Source: Alexandriicola marinus (GTDB lineage: Bacteria; Pseudomonadota; Alphaproteobacteria; Rhodobacterales; Rhodobacteraceae). From it: 64,000 nucleotides of DNA. The stretch covers positions 1 through 64,000 of the forward strand of contig NZ_RBVZ01000007.1 in the NCBI RefSeq assembly GCF_004000435.1, written 5' to 3'. This document shows positions 47,137-55,536 of the stretch, piece by piece (the first letter of the stretch is position 1; each line of letters begins with the position of its first letter). The notes below the pieces were generated by a model. It made no database searches, was not told where the DNA came from, and saw only the letters and a program-made list of their open reading frames with translations. The translations under genes were made by a program, and so were the position numbers.

Positions 47137-48045
47137 TCATTGCGCGGGCGGTCTGGGGGTGTATTCGAAGCGGATGCGCACGCCGTCGAGCAAGGTCTCG
47201 GGATTGCGCACACCACCGGAATTCAGCCAGTTCGGCACAAGCCTGATCCAGCCGAAGGGCGGATCCGCCGTGACAGAGATGCGCAGGTCGCCGCGCGGCG
47301 ACGGCAAATCCTCGAGGAAGGTGATCATCTCGGCCCTGGTCTCGGCGGTAAAGCTGCTGTCCGGCAGTGCCTCGATCTGGCGCGACAGATCGGCCACCAA
47401 TCCGGGCATCGAGATCGCCGGATCCTCGTCCGGCGCCATGGCCGTCAGGACCAGCCGCTCCAGCAGATAGGTCTCGAACAGCCCGAACGTCGTCACATCG
47501 ACCGTCATCGATGCAAGCACGGCGCTGCCGAGGCTGGTGCGCAGGGTGCTCATGCTCGACAAATCGACGCCGCCGGCCTGCGCCGACATGCGCAACCCAT
47601 TCTCGCCGGGAAAATCAAGGTTCAGCGCATCGAGGAACAGCCGGTTCGTCAGCTGATCCCACCGCATCTCGAGCCGACCCGAGACCGCCTCGTTGAGGGC
47701 CTGGGCCCGCCGCACATAATCCGTGCGAAGATCGCCGGTCAGCCGGACCGTCCGCGCGCGTTCGACCGTCAGCATGAGCGAGCGGGGCGGTATCCCCTCT
47801 TCGGCGAAGCGGTCGAGCCCCTGCCCTTCCCACGTGATCCGGTCGATCAGGATCTGGGCAAAGCTTTCGTTGGCCTCGACGGTCCGGGCCACGCAAAGCG
47901 GGCCTTCGGCCGTGATCTCCGCCGAGACGGCGATGGGCATAGCGCGTGCCAGCATGTCCCAGCTGTCCTGACAGGTTGCGGGCGATTGCTGGGCCACGGC
48001 TGGACCGGCCACTGCGATCATCAGGGCCGCAACCAGCGCCCTCAT
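47137..48045 (-). CDS. Uncharacterised exported protein overlapping ftsY
   Basis: A 302-residue protein with a signal peptide (1-18, ending A-V-A) and a soluble domain with a Cys pair (Cys25 and Cys51) likely to form a disulfide. The centre has many alternating hydrophobic residues and the end is P-P-F-G-W-I-R-L-V-P-N-W-L-N. No family is recognised. The ATG overlaps the ftsY stop (ATGA), so it is made together with the SRP receptor; the reason is unknown. Confidence 0.75.
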   Translation of the reverse strand: MRALVAALMIAVAGPAVAQQSPATCQDSWDMLARAMPIAVSAEITAEGPLCVARTVEANESFAQILIDRITWEGQGLDRFAEEGIPPRSLMLTVERARTVRLTGDLRTDYVRRAQALNEAVSGRLEMRWDQLTNRLFLDALNLDFPGENGLRMSAQAGGVDLSSMSTLRTSLGSAVLASMTVDVTTFGLFETYLLERLVLTAMAPDEDPAISMPGLVADLSRQIEALPDSSFTAETRAEMITFLEDLPSPRGDLRISVTADPPFGWIRLVPNWLNSGGVRNPETLLDGVRIRFEYTPRPPAQ

Positions 48046-49409
48046 TCGGCAATCCCCACGAGGGCCTCTGCGAATTCGCGCGGATCAAAGGGCGCGAGGT
48101 CGTCGATCTGTTCGCCCACGCCGATCGCATGGATCGGCAGGCCGAACTTGTCGGCCAGCGCCACCAGCACGCCACCTTTTGCCGTGCCGTCGAGTTTCGT
48201 CATCACGAGGCCCGACACATCCGCCACCTTGCGGAAGATATCGACCTGCAAAAGCGCGTTCTGGCCGGTCGTCGCATCAAGCACCAGCATGGTGTTGTGG
48301 GGCGCGTCGGGATCCTTCTTGCGGATCACGCGCACGATCTTGGCCAGCTCTTCCATCAGGTCGGCGCGATTCTGCAGGCGTCCGGCGGTGTCGATCATCA
48401 GAAGGTCGGCCCCTTCGGCCTGCGCCTTGGTCATCGCGTCGAACGCAAGGCTTGCCGGATCGGAGCCTTCGGGCGCGGTCAGAACGGGGACGCCCGCCCG
48501 GTCGCCCCAGATCTGGAGTTGTTCGACAGCGGCCGCGCGGAACGTGTCGCCGGCCGCGATCACGACGCTCTTGCCGGCTGCGCGAAACTGGCTGGCAAGC
48601 TTGCCGATCGTCGTCGTCTTGCCAGACCCGTTGACGCCCACCACCAGAACGACCTGCGGCTTCATGGGATAGATCGGCAGCGGTTTGGCGACGGGCTCCA
48701 TGATGCGGGTGATCTCATCGGCCAGAAGGCCCTTGATCTCGGGCACCGAGAGCCTGCGCCCCATGCGCCCTTCGGCTAGGTTGGCGGCGACGCGCAGGGC
48801 GGTATCGACGCCCATATCGGCCCGGATCAGCAGCTCTTCCAGCTGTTCCAGCATCTCGTCATCGAGAACCCGGCGCGGGACGGCAACCTCTTCGCGGCCG
48901 AAGAGGCGGCCCATGAGGCCGCGTCGGGGCGCCTCGGCCACCAGCGCCTCCGCTGTCGGCGGATCGTATTGCGGGGCGGGCATCGGCTCTTCGGGCCAGG
49001 CCGGGCTTGGCTCTGGCGCAGGGATACCCACGGGTTCCGGTTCGGGTTCCGGCTCCCGCCTCGGCGGGACCGGCAAAGGCTCGGGCGTGGGTTCGGGATC
49101 ATGGGCCGGCTCTGTCTCCGGGCCGGGAACGGGTTCCGGTTCGGGGGCAGGCTCCGGTTCGGGGGCGGGCCGGGGCACTTCTTCGGGCTCCGGCGGGGCC
49201 ACCGGCTCGGGTTCAGGCGCCGGAACAGGCTCGGGTTCCGGCGCGGGCGCGGGCGACGGCTCGGGCGCGGGGACTTCGCGTGGGGGCGGCTCAGGGGCGG
49301 GGGCCTCTTCCTCGGGGGCGGCCCCCTCTTCCACAATCGCCTCGAGCCCCTCGTCCAGCTTTGACGAGGAAGTGAAAAGCTTGTCCTTCAATTTCTTGAA
49401 AAATGACAT
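48042..49409 (-). CDS. ftsY: Signal recognition particle receptor FtsY
   Basis: GTPase receptor that docks SRP-ribosome complexes at the membrane for co-translational insertion. The 455 residues comprise an acidic Pro/Glu/Ala repeat A domain (about 25-165, many P-E-P-E-P and A-P-E-P units) and the NG domain with G-V-N-G-S-G-K-T-T-T-I-G-K-L-A, D-T-F-R-A-A-A, D-T-A-G-R and T-K-L-D-G-T-A-K-G-G. ATG at 49409 starts M-S-F-F-K-K-L-K-D-K-L, a usual N-terminus. The repeat region also makes the DNA look tandemly repetitive. Confidence 0.97.
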   Translation of the reverse strand: MSFFKKLKDKLFTSSSKLDEGLEAIVEEGAAPEEEAPAPEPPPREVPAPEPSPAPAPEPEPVPAPEPEPVAPPEPEEVPRPAPEPEPAPEPEPVPGPETEPAHDPEPTPEPLPVPPRREPEPEPEPVGIPAPEPSPAWPEEPMPAPQYDPPTAEALVAEAPRRGLMGRLFGREEVAVPRRVLDDEMLEQLEELLIRADMGVDTALRVAANLAEGRMGRRLSVPEIKGLLADEITRIMEPVAKPLPIYPMKPQVVLVVGVNGSGKTTTIGKLASQFRAAGKSVVIAAGDTFRAAAVEQLQIWGDRAGVPVLTAPEGSDPASLAFDAMTKAQAEGADLLMIDTAGRLQNRADLMEELAKIVRVIRKKDPDAPHNTMLVLDATTGQNALLQVDIFRKVADVSGLVMTKLDGTAKGGVLVALADKFGLPIHAIGVGEQIDDLAPFDPREFAEALVGIAE

Positions 49410-49539
49410 TGCGCCGCCTTTTTCGTGGTTCAAGACCAACTAACCACGCCAGCGGGAATTTGAAAGGCCCTGCCCTTGTCCGGGCCCTCCTGCCGGTCAT
49501 AATCGTCGTTATCCCGTTCGCGCTTATCACGGAGCGTTC

Positions 49540-50580
49540 ATGCCAGTCTTCGCCGCCGCGACACTGATCCCCGCCATGCTGATCGCGGCAGGCGCGGCAT
49601 GGGGCGGCGTGTGGATCGCATCTGCGGTGGCCTTCATGACCCTGTTCATCGGCCTGACCGACGAGTTGGCCCGCCGCGCGGACAACGGACCCGGAGGATC
49701 GGAATTCCCGGCGGGCACCGCGCTGTCCGTGATCCTTGGCGGCGTGCATTTCGTGTTGCTGACCGTCGTCATCTGGCGCATCGCGGGCGACGACACGCTC
49801 GGGACCATGGAAAAAGCGGGGCTATTCATCGCCGCTGGTCTGTACTTCGGGCAAATCAGCAATCCCAACGCGCATGAGTTGATCCATTGCCGCCCCCGAT
49901 GGCTGCGCAACCTCGGCAGCTGGATCTACATTTCCCTGCTGTATGGTCACCACAGCTCGGCCCACACCCTTGTACATCATATCCGCGTCGCAACGCCTGC
50001 CGACCCCGCGACGGCACGCCGGGGCGAAAGCCTCTACCGCTACATGCTCCGGGCCTGGGTCGGTGGCTTTCGCGAGGGGCTGCAGGCCGAGATCCGTCGC
50101 AGCCACGCCGCAGGCCGGCCTGCCTGGCGCAACCCTTACATCGTCTATGTGGGGGGCGCGCTTGGCCTCTTGGCACTCAGCTATCTGGTGGCGGGGCCCA
50201 AGGGCGTGCTGTTCCATCTCTGGCTTGCGGCCTTTGCGCAGACCCAGCTTCTGATGTCGGATTACGTGCAGCATTACGGGCTGATGCGGCGTATCACCGC
50301 CAATGGCCGCCCCGTTCCGGTGGGTGCCGAACACAGCTGGAACAGCCCGCACCGCGCCTCGGCCGCGATGATGCTCAACGCGCCGCGCCATTCCGATCAT
50401 CATGTACGCCCGATGGTGCAATACCCCGCGCTCAGGCTCGACGGCGACATGCCGATGCTGCCGCGTAGCCTGCCCGCCATGTGCTGCATCGCCCTGTCGC
50501 CAAACCTGTGGCGCAGGGTCATGGACCCCCGCGTGGCGGAATGGCGCGCAGCCCACGACGATGTGACCCCGGCCGCCTAG
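49540..50580 (+). CDS. AlkB-type membrane di-iron monooxygenase
   Basis: A 346-residue integral membrane protein of the alkane 1-monooxygenase / fatty acid hydroxylase superfamily. The His ligands are present: His112 and His116 (H-E-L-I-H), His142, His146 and His147 (A-H-T-L-V-H-H), the HYG motif D-Y-V-Q-H-Y-G-L and a third box R-H-S-D-H-H. Compared with P. putida AlkB, the Glu before box 2 is Ala and the Glu in the HYG motif is Gln, so it may act on a different substrate. No rubredoxin gene is adjacent. Divergent from ftsY. Confidence 0.88.
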   Translation: MPVFAAATLIPAMLIAAGAAWGGVWIASAVAFMTLFIGLTDELARRADNGPGGSEFPAGTALSVILGGVHFVLLTVVIWRIAGDDTLGTMEKAGLFIAAGLYFGQISNPNAHELIHCRPRWLRNLGSWIYISLLYGHHSSAHTLVHHIRVATPADPATARRGESLYRYMLRAWVGGFREGLQAEIRRSHAAGRPAWRNPYIVYVGGALGLLALSYLVAGPKGVLFHLWLAAFAQTQLLMSDYVQHYGLMRRITANGRPVPVGAEHSWNSPHRASAAMMLNAPRHSDHHVRPMVQYPALRLDGDMPMLPRSLPAMCCIALSPNLWRRVMDPRVAEWRAAHDDVTPAA

Positions 50581-50613
50581 CCCGCGATGTCGCGATCTGG
50601 CAGGGTTTGCGCC

Positions 50614-51009
50614 ATGCGAATGATCGTGATCCTGTTTGCGCTGCTATTCCCCCGCCTCGTCGCGGCCGACACCCCGATGACGGCCGAGGAATTCGAGGCC
50701 TATGTCACCGGGCGCACCCTGTCCTACGGCGTGAATGGCGAGGTCTACGGGGCGGAAGAATACCACCCCGGACGGTTCGTGACGTGGTCATTCCTCGATG
50801 GCCAATGCGAAGAGGGCCGCTGGTATCCCCAGGACGATGCGATCTGTTTCGTCTATGATTTCGATCCCGACCCGCATTGCTGGCGCTTCTTCCGCGAAAC
50901 CGGCGGCCTGCGCGCCGAATTTCTGGATGGCACCACCCTTGGCTCCCTCTACGAGGTAGGCGAGGCGGAGGACGGTCTTGGCTGTATCGGCCCCGACATC
51001 GGCGTCTGA
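50614..51009 (+). CDS. Small exported protein, uncharacterised
   Basis: A 131-residue protein with a signal peptide (about 1-18, ending V-A-A) and a compact domain rich in Trp, Cys and Gly (Y-G-x-E-x-Y, C-E-E-G-R-W-Y, I-C-F-V-Y, H-C-W-R-F-F). The four Cys could form two disulfides in the periplasm. It resembles small DUF995-like exported proteins of this group, but the family is not assigned with certainty. Lies 33 bases after the AlkB-like gene. Confidence 0.75.
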   Translation: MRMIVILFALLFPRLVAADTPMTAEEFEAYVTGRTLSYGVNGEVYGAEEYHPGRFVTWSFLDGQCEEGRWYPQDDAICFVYDFDPDPHCWRFFRETGGLRAEFLDGTTLGSLYEVGEAEDGLGCIGPDIGV

Positions 51010-51027
51010 GCGATCGGGGGCTGACGG

Positions 51028-52581
51028 CTAAAGCAGCGTGCCCTGTTCCGGGGGGGGCTCCTTGGGTTTCCTGCTCGCCTGTGGGCGCGCGCCGCCCGGT
51101 GCCACGTCAAGCCTGCCGTCCCGGAACTGAACCTCGAGCAGTGATGCGCCCTCCGCCTCGGCCTTGCCGGTGACGATGCGCCCCTCGGCCCGAACGACGG
51201 CAAAGCCGCGCGCCAGCGTCGCCTCATAGCCCAGCGTTTCGCGAAGACGATCAAGGCCCAGAACCCGGTCGCGCGCCCGGGCGATCCTGTCCTCGACCAG
51301 CACCGGCAAGAGCCGGGCCGACACGCGCCGTTCGGTGTCGCGGGCCTGTTCGAGCCGCCGCAACATGGCTGGTTCCAACCGCTCTACCGCCCGATCGACC
51401 CGCTGCCGCCCGTCGCGGGTTTGCCGCTCAAGCGCGGGGCCAAGGCGGGAGGCCCGATCCGCCAGCCTGTCCCTGTCGCGGGCCAGCGCCTGCCGGAGCG
51501 GGCCTGTCCTCAAGCCGAGGTCCGCAAGGCGCACCGCCTTTTTTGACACGGCCTGCCGCAGCGCGCCGTTCAGCCGTTCGGCCGCAAGATCAAAGCGTTG
51601 CCGCGCCGACGACAAGAGCGATTCGGGCCGTGGCAGCGCCCGCCCAAGGTCTGCCAGCCGCTGATTGCGGCCGCGCAGGCCCAGCTCCAGCCCCCGGCTC
51701 ATCCGTGCGGTCAAACCATCAAGCCCGGCCAGCAGTTCGGAGCGGACAGGCACCGCCAGTTCGGCGGCCGCTGTGGGCGTCGGCGCCCGCCTGTCGGAGG
51801 CATAGTCGATCAGCGTCGTGTCCGTCTCGTGCCCGACGGCCGAGATCAGGGGGATCTGGCTTTCGGCGGCGGCGCGGACGACGATCTCCTCGTTGAAGCC
51901 CCACAAATCCTCGATCGAGCCGCCGCCGCGGGCCACGATGATCAGATCGGGGCGCGGCAGCACGCCGCCAGGTTGCAGCGCGTTGAATCCCCGGATCGCG
52001 CGGGCCACGTCGCCGGCGCAGGCCTGCCCCTGCACGGCGACCGGCCAGACCAGAACCTTGCGCGGGAACCGATCGCGCAGCCGGTGCAGGATGTCACGGA
52101 TCACCGCGCCCGATGGCGAGGTCACGACGCCGATCACCTCGGGAAGATAGGGCAAGGGACGCTTGCGCTCATCGGCAAAGAGCCCCTCGGCGGCCAGCGC
52201 CTTGCGCCGCTTTTCCAGCATCGCCATCAGCGCGCCCGCGCCTGCGGGCTGCAGATCCTCGACGTTGAGCTGGTATTTCGATTGCGGGCCGAAGGTCGTC
52301 AGCTTGCCCGTCGCGATGACCTCCATCCCCTCTTCGGGCAGATGGGTCAGCCGCGCGGCCTGCCCCTTCCAGCTGACAGAGGCCAGAACGTTGCGGTCAT
52401 CCTTGAGATCGAAATACAGGTGCCCGGTGCGCGCCTTGAAGACGCGGCCCACCTCGCCCCGCACGCGGACATGGGCAAACTCGCCCTCGATGGTGCGCTT
52501 GATCGCGCCCGAGATCTCCGAGACGCTGAATTCCGGCGAATTGCCGCGCGGCGTGTCGGGTTCGTCGTCGAAAAGCTCCAT
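51028..52581 (-). CDS. xseA: Exodeoxyribonuclease VII large subunit
   Basis: Large chain of exonuclease VII, which degrades single-stranded DNA in repair. The 517 residues include an N-terminal OB fold (S-V-S-E-I-S-G-A-I-K-R-T-I-E, then V-R-G-E-V), the catalytic core with R-G-G-G-S-I-E-D-L-W-x-F-N-E and G-H-E-T-D-T-T-L-I-D-Y-A-S-D-R-R-A-P-T-P-T-A-A, a long Arg-rich coiled region and a C-terminal S1-like segment. ATG at 52581 is the family start. Divergent from purD. xseB is not here. Confidence 0.96.
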   Translation of the reverse strand: MELFDDEPDTPRGNSPEFSVSEISGAIKRTIEGEFAHVRVRGEVGRVFKARTGHLYFDLKDDRNVLASVSWKGQAARLTHLPEEGMEVIATGKLTTFGPQSKYQLNVEDLQPAGAGALMAMLEKRRKALAAEGLFADERKRPLPYLPEVIGVVTSPSGAVIRDILHRLRDRFPRKVLVWPVAVQGQACAGDVARAIRGFNALQPGGVLPRPDLIIVARGGGSIEDLWGFNEEIVVRAAAESQIPLISAVGHETDTTLIDYASDRRAPTPTAAAELAVPVRSELLAGLDGLTARMSRGLELGLRGRNQRLADLGRALPRPESLLSSARQRFDLAAERLNGALRQAVSKKAVRLADLGLRTGPLRQALARDRDRLADRASRLGPALERQTRDGRQRVDRAVERLEPAMLRRLEQARDTERRVSARLLPVLVEDRIARARDRVLGLDRLRETLGYEATLARGFAVVRAEGRIVTGKAEAEGASLLEVQFRDGRLDVAPGGARPQASRKPKEPPPEQGTLL

Positions 52582-52653
52582 GCCCCATGTGTCCTTGTGC
52601 CTGACCTGAGCCGACCTTAGAACGCACCCGACGCAAGGCCAAGCGGGGGCTTC

Positions 52654-53919
52654 ATGAACATACTCATCCTGGGCAGCGGCGGGCGGGAACATTCCCTGGC
52701 ATGGGCCGCGCTGCAGAATCCGAAATGCGACAAGCTGATCGTGGCGCCCGGCAACGCAGGCATCGCACAGATCGCCGAATGCGCGGCCCTCGACATCCTT
52801 GATGGCGACAGCGTCGCGACCTTCGCCTCTGAAAATGCCATCGATATCGTGATCGTCGGTCCCGAAGCCCCGTTGGAGGCAGGCGTATCCGATCGGCTGC
52901 GCGACTCCGGGCTTGCAGTTTTCGGGCCTTCGATGGCTGCAGCACAGCTTGAGACCTCAAAATCCTTCACAAAAACGATCTGCGACGCGGCAGGGGCGCC
53001 CACCGCGGCCTGGGCCCGGTTCGACAACGAGGCCGAGGCGCTGGCGCATCTGGACCAGACCGGCGCGCCCATCGTGATCAAGGCCGATGGTCTGGCCGCC
53101 GGCAAAGGCGTTGTCGTGGCGATGACCCTCGACGAGGCGCGCGCCGCCGTGACCGACATGTTCGGCGGCCAGTTCGGCGAGGCCGGCGCCTCGGTCGTGA
53201 TCGAGGAATTCATGGACGGGGAAGAAGCCTCTTTCTTCGTTCTGGTCGACGGCACGACACTTCTGCCGATGGGCACGGCGCAGGATCACAAGCGCGCCTT
53301 CGACGGCGACGAGGGCCCGAACACCGGCGGCATGGGTGCCTATTCCCCGGCCCCCTGCATGACGCCCGAGATCACCGAAGCCGCGCTGGAACGGATCGTG
53401 CGTCCCACGATGGAAGAAATGGCCCGTCGCGGCACACCCTATTCCGGGGTGCTGTTCGTGGGGCTGATGATCGTCGACGGCGCGCCCAAACTGGTCGAAT
53501 ACAATTGCCGGTTCGGCGATCCGGAATGCCAGGCCCTGATGATGCGGCTGGGCGCCCAGGCGTTCGACCTGATTCAGGCCTGCGCCGATGGCCGGCTTCA
53601 CGAGGCCAGCCCCAACTGGGCCGATGACCACGCGATCAGCGTCGTCCTGGCCACGCACGGTTACCCGGGCGACTATGAAAAAGGCACCGAGATCAGGGGC
53701 TTGTCCGGCCTCCCCGAGACTGCGGGCGAGATCGTCTTTCATGCCGGAACGACGGAGAGGGACGGAAAGATCCTCGCGACCGGCGGCCGGGTCCTGAACG
53801 TCACCGCGCGTGGCGACACGCTCGAACAGGCGCGGGATCGTGCCTATTCCATGATCGACCGGATCGACTGGCCCGAGGGATTCTGCCGCCGCGACATCGG
53901 CTGGCGCGCCCTGGGATAG
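52654..53919 (+). CDS. purD: Phosphoribosylamine-glycine ligase
   Basis: GAR synthetase, step two of purine synthesis, ATP-dependent. The 421-residue ATP-grasp enzyme begins M-N-I-L-I-L-G-S-G-G-R-E-H-S-L-A-W and has K-A-D-G-L-A-A-G-K-G-V, D-H-K-R-A-F-D-G-D-E-G-P-N-T-G-G-M-G-A-Y-S-P-A and E-Y-N-C-R-F-G-D-P-E. Length is typical. Monocistronic and divergent from xseA, with a bidirectional-looking terminator downstream. Confidence 0.98.
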   Translation: MNILILGSGGREHSLAWAALQNPKCDKLIVAPGNAGIAQIAECAALDILDGDSVATFASENAIDIVIVGPEAPLEAGVSDRLRDSGLAVFGPSMAAAQLETSKSFTKTICDAAGAPTAAWARFDNEAEALAHLDQTGAPIVIKADGLAAGKGVVVAMTLDEARAAVTDMFGGQFGEAGASVVIEEFMDGEEASFFVLVDGTTLLPMGTAQDHKRAFDGDEGPNTGGMGAYSPAPCMTPEITEAALERIVRPTMEEMARRGTPYSGVLFVGLMIVDGAPKLVEYNCRFGDPECQALMMRLGAQAFDLIQACADGRLHEASPNWADDHAISVVLATHGYPGDYEKGTEIRGLSGLPETAGEIVFHAGTTERDGKILATGGRVLNVTARGDTLEQARDRAYSMIDRIDWPEGFCRRDIGWRALG

Positions 53920-53955
53920 GACGTCCCGGCCGGATCAGGCCGCAAGACCGAGACG

Positions 53956-53984
53956 GAAAAAGCCGCGCCCGAACGGGCGCGGCT
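53956..53984 (-). terminator. Terminator between purD and carD
   Basis: A 10-bp stem, AGCCGCGCCC / GGGCGCGGCT, with a four-base loop. On the minus strand it is followed by TTTTT, giving a strong terminator for carD; on the plus strand the following TTCTC is weaker but could serve purD. Confidence 0.85.
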
Positions 53985-54009
53985 TTCTCGTTCAGTGCGG
54001 GCGTTCGGC

Positions 54010-54522
54010 TCAGGCGGCAGCGCGGCTGACCAGAACAGAATCGATTTCCTTGGCAGCAGCCGTCTCATCGTTGCCGGCAACAGCCGCGATCTCGCGGGTC
54101 AGGCGCTCCAGCGCGGCCTCGTAAAGCTGACGCTCGGAATAGCTCTGCTCGCGCTGATCGTCGGCGCGGTGCAGGTCGCGCACCACTTCGGCAATCGCGA
54201 TCAGGTCACCGGAATTGATCTTCTGCTCATATTCCTGTGCCCGGCGCGACCACATGGCCTTTTTGACCTTGGCCTTGCCGCGCAGCGTCTTCATCGCATG
54301 CGCCACCACGTCGGGCGACGACAAGGACCGCATTCCGACCTCGGTTGCCTTATGGGTCGGCACACGCAGCGTCATCTTGTCCTTCTCAAAGGAAATCACG
54401 AACAGTTCCAATGACATGCCCGCAATTTCCTGAACTTCGATGGACACGATCTGTCCTACTCCGTGCGCAGGGTAGACAACGAAGTCATTCGGGCGGAATT
54501 CAGGTTTCTTCGACTTGCTCAT
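54010..54522 (-). CDS. CarD family transcriptional regulator
   Basis: A 170-residue RNA-polymerase-binding regulator. The N-terminal Tudor-like RID domain (about 8-65; F-V-V-Y-P-A-H-G-V-G-Q-I, F-V-I-S-F-E-K-D-K-M-T-L-R-V-P) contacts RNAP beta, and a C-terminal helical domain (about 75-155) contacts promoter DNA. In alphaproteobacteria CarD activates many housekeeping promoters that lack a consensus -10. GAAAGGA precedes the ATG at 54522; the longer upstream frame is not supported. Confidence 0.96.
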   Translation of the reverse strand: MSKSKKPEFRPNDFVVYPAHGVGQIVSIEVQEIAGMSLELFVISFEKDKMTLRVPTHKATEVGMRSLSSPDVVAHAMKTLRGKAKVKKAMWSRRAQEYEQKINSGDLIAIAEVVRDLHRADDQREQSYSERQLYEAALERLTREIAAVAGNDETAAAKEIDSVLVSRAAA

Positions 54523-54771
54523 GGCGTCCTTTCTTGGCTCTGGCGCAACCCATTCCCGGCTATCGGCGACACCTAACCCGGCGGACACGTTCAGGTCCGT
54601 CGGGCAGCAGGGCCGCATCGAGAATTTCAGAGGTCACGCACAGACATCTTGAGAACCATACCACAAAAAACCGCCCCGCAAAAGCGGTCAGACGGAAACA
54701 GAATGTTTGGCCCCGCCGCGGCAGGGGAACTCAGGTCTTGGGCCCCCGACATCAGGGGCCGCCGCACACCT

Positions 54772-55107
54772 TCAGCCGCCCTCGCCGGGCGCCTCCGAGA
54801 ACAATTCCATCTTTCCTTCCTTGCCGTCCATCTCGTCAGCATTGGGAAGCGGATCCTTCTTGGTGATGATCACCGGCCAGATCTCGGAATACTTGCGGTT
54901 GAATTCGACCCATTTCTCCATGTCAGGCTCGGTGTCCGGACGGATCGCGTCCGCCGGGCATTCGGGCTCGCACACGCCGCAATCGATACATTCGTCAGGA
55001 TGGATCACCAGCATGTTCTCCCCCTCGTAGAAACAATCGACGGGGCAGACTTCGACACAGTCGGTGTATTTGCAGGCGATGCAGTTATCATTGACGATAT
55101 AGGTCAT
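54772..55107 (-). CDS. fdxA: Seven-iron ferredoxin
   Basis: A 111-residue electron-transfer protein of the 7Fe (3Fe-4S plus 4Fe-4S) type. Cys9, Cys17 and Cys50 should bind the 3Fe cluster, and Cys21, Cys40, Cys43 and Cys46 the 4Fe cluster; Cys12 and Cys25 are extra. The C-terminal 50 residues ([12 protein letters not shown]) are the usual FdxA extension. It lies next to the S4/helicase pair on the same strand, a conserved alphaproteobacterial neighbourhood. Confidence 0.96.
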   Translation of the reverse strand: MTYIVNDNCIACKYTDCVEVCPVDCFYEGENMLVIHPDECIDCGVCEPECPADAIRPDTEPDMEKWVEFNRKYSEIWPVIITKKDPLPNADEMDGKEGKMELFSEAPGEGG

Positions 55108-55137
55108 GGAGCGCTCGATACGGATCAGATGTCAGGA

Positions 55138-55536
55138 CTAGCTATCGCGGCCAAGGGGATCATTCAAGCGGCGATCGGCCGCGTCAAGGCGTCGCCGATC
55201 CCGCCCGGTGGGCCGGCCCTTGCGGTCGTTGACGGGGGCTGCCGGATCAGGCTTTGGCGGCGGATCGCTCAGGTCATCGTAGAGCAGGCGCGCCTCGGGG
55301 GCCGGGCCGCGCCGATCACCGCAGGCCACGATTCGCACGACCCGGACCCAGCGCCCCTGCGCAAAGGTCAGGACATCCCCTTCGCCGACGTTTCGTGACG
55401 GCTTGCTGACGGGTTGGGAATTCACCCGCACCTTGCCTGAACTCACCCGTTCCGCCGCGATCCCGCGCGATTTGAAGAATCGCGCCTGCCAGAGCCATTT
55501 GTCCAGCCGGATCGTCTCGCGGACCGCCTCCGTCAC
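55138..55536 (-). CDS. S4-domain RNA-binding protein (Hsp15-like)
   Basis: A 132-residue protein with an N-terminal S4 RNA-binding domain (about 8-70: I-R-L-D-K-W-L-W-Q-A-R-F-F-K-S-R, then G-K-V-R-V-N) and a basic Arg-rich tail. E. coli Hsp15 binds stalled 50S subunits carrying nascent chains; a similar role is likely. Its start overlaps the stop of the Suv3-like helicase gene by four bases, so both are coupled, consistent with related RNA roles. Confidence 0.93.
   Translation of the reverse strand: MTEAVRETIRLDKWLWQARFFKSRGIAAERVSSGKVRVNSQPVSKPSRNVGEGDVLTFAQGRWVRVVRIVACGDRRGPAPEARLLYDDLSDPPPKPDPAAPVNDRKGRPTGRDRRRLDAADRRLNDPLGRDS

Noticed and set aside
48960-49330. Apparent tandem DNA repeats
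   Set aside because: They encode the Pro/Glu repeat domain of FtsY in frame and are explained by the protein; no CRISPR-like spacing is present.
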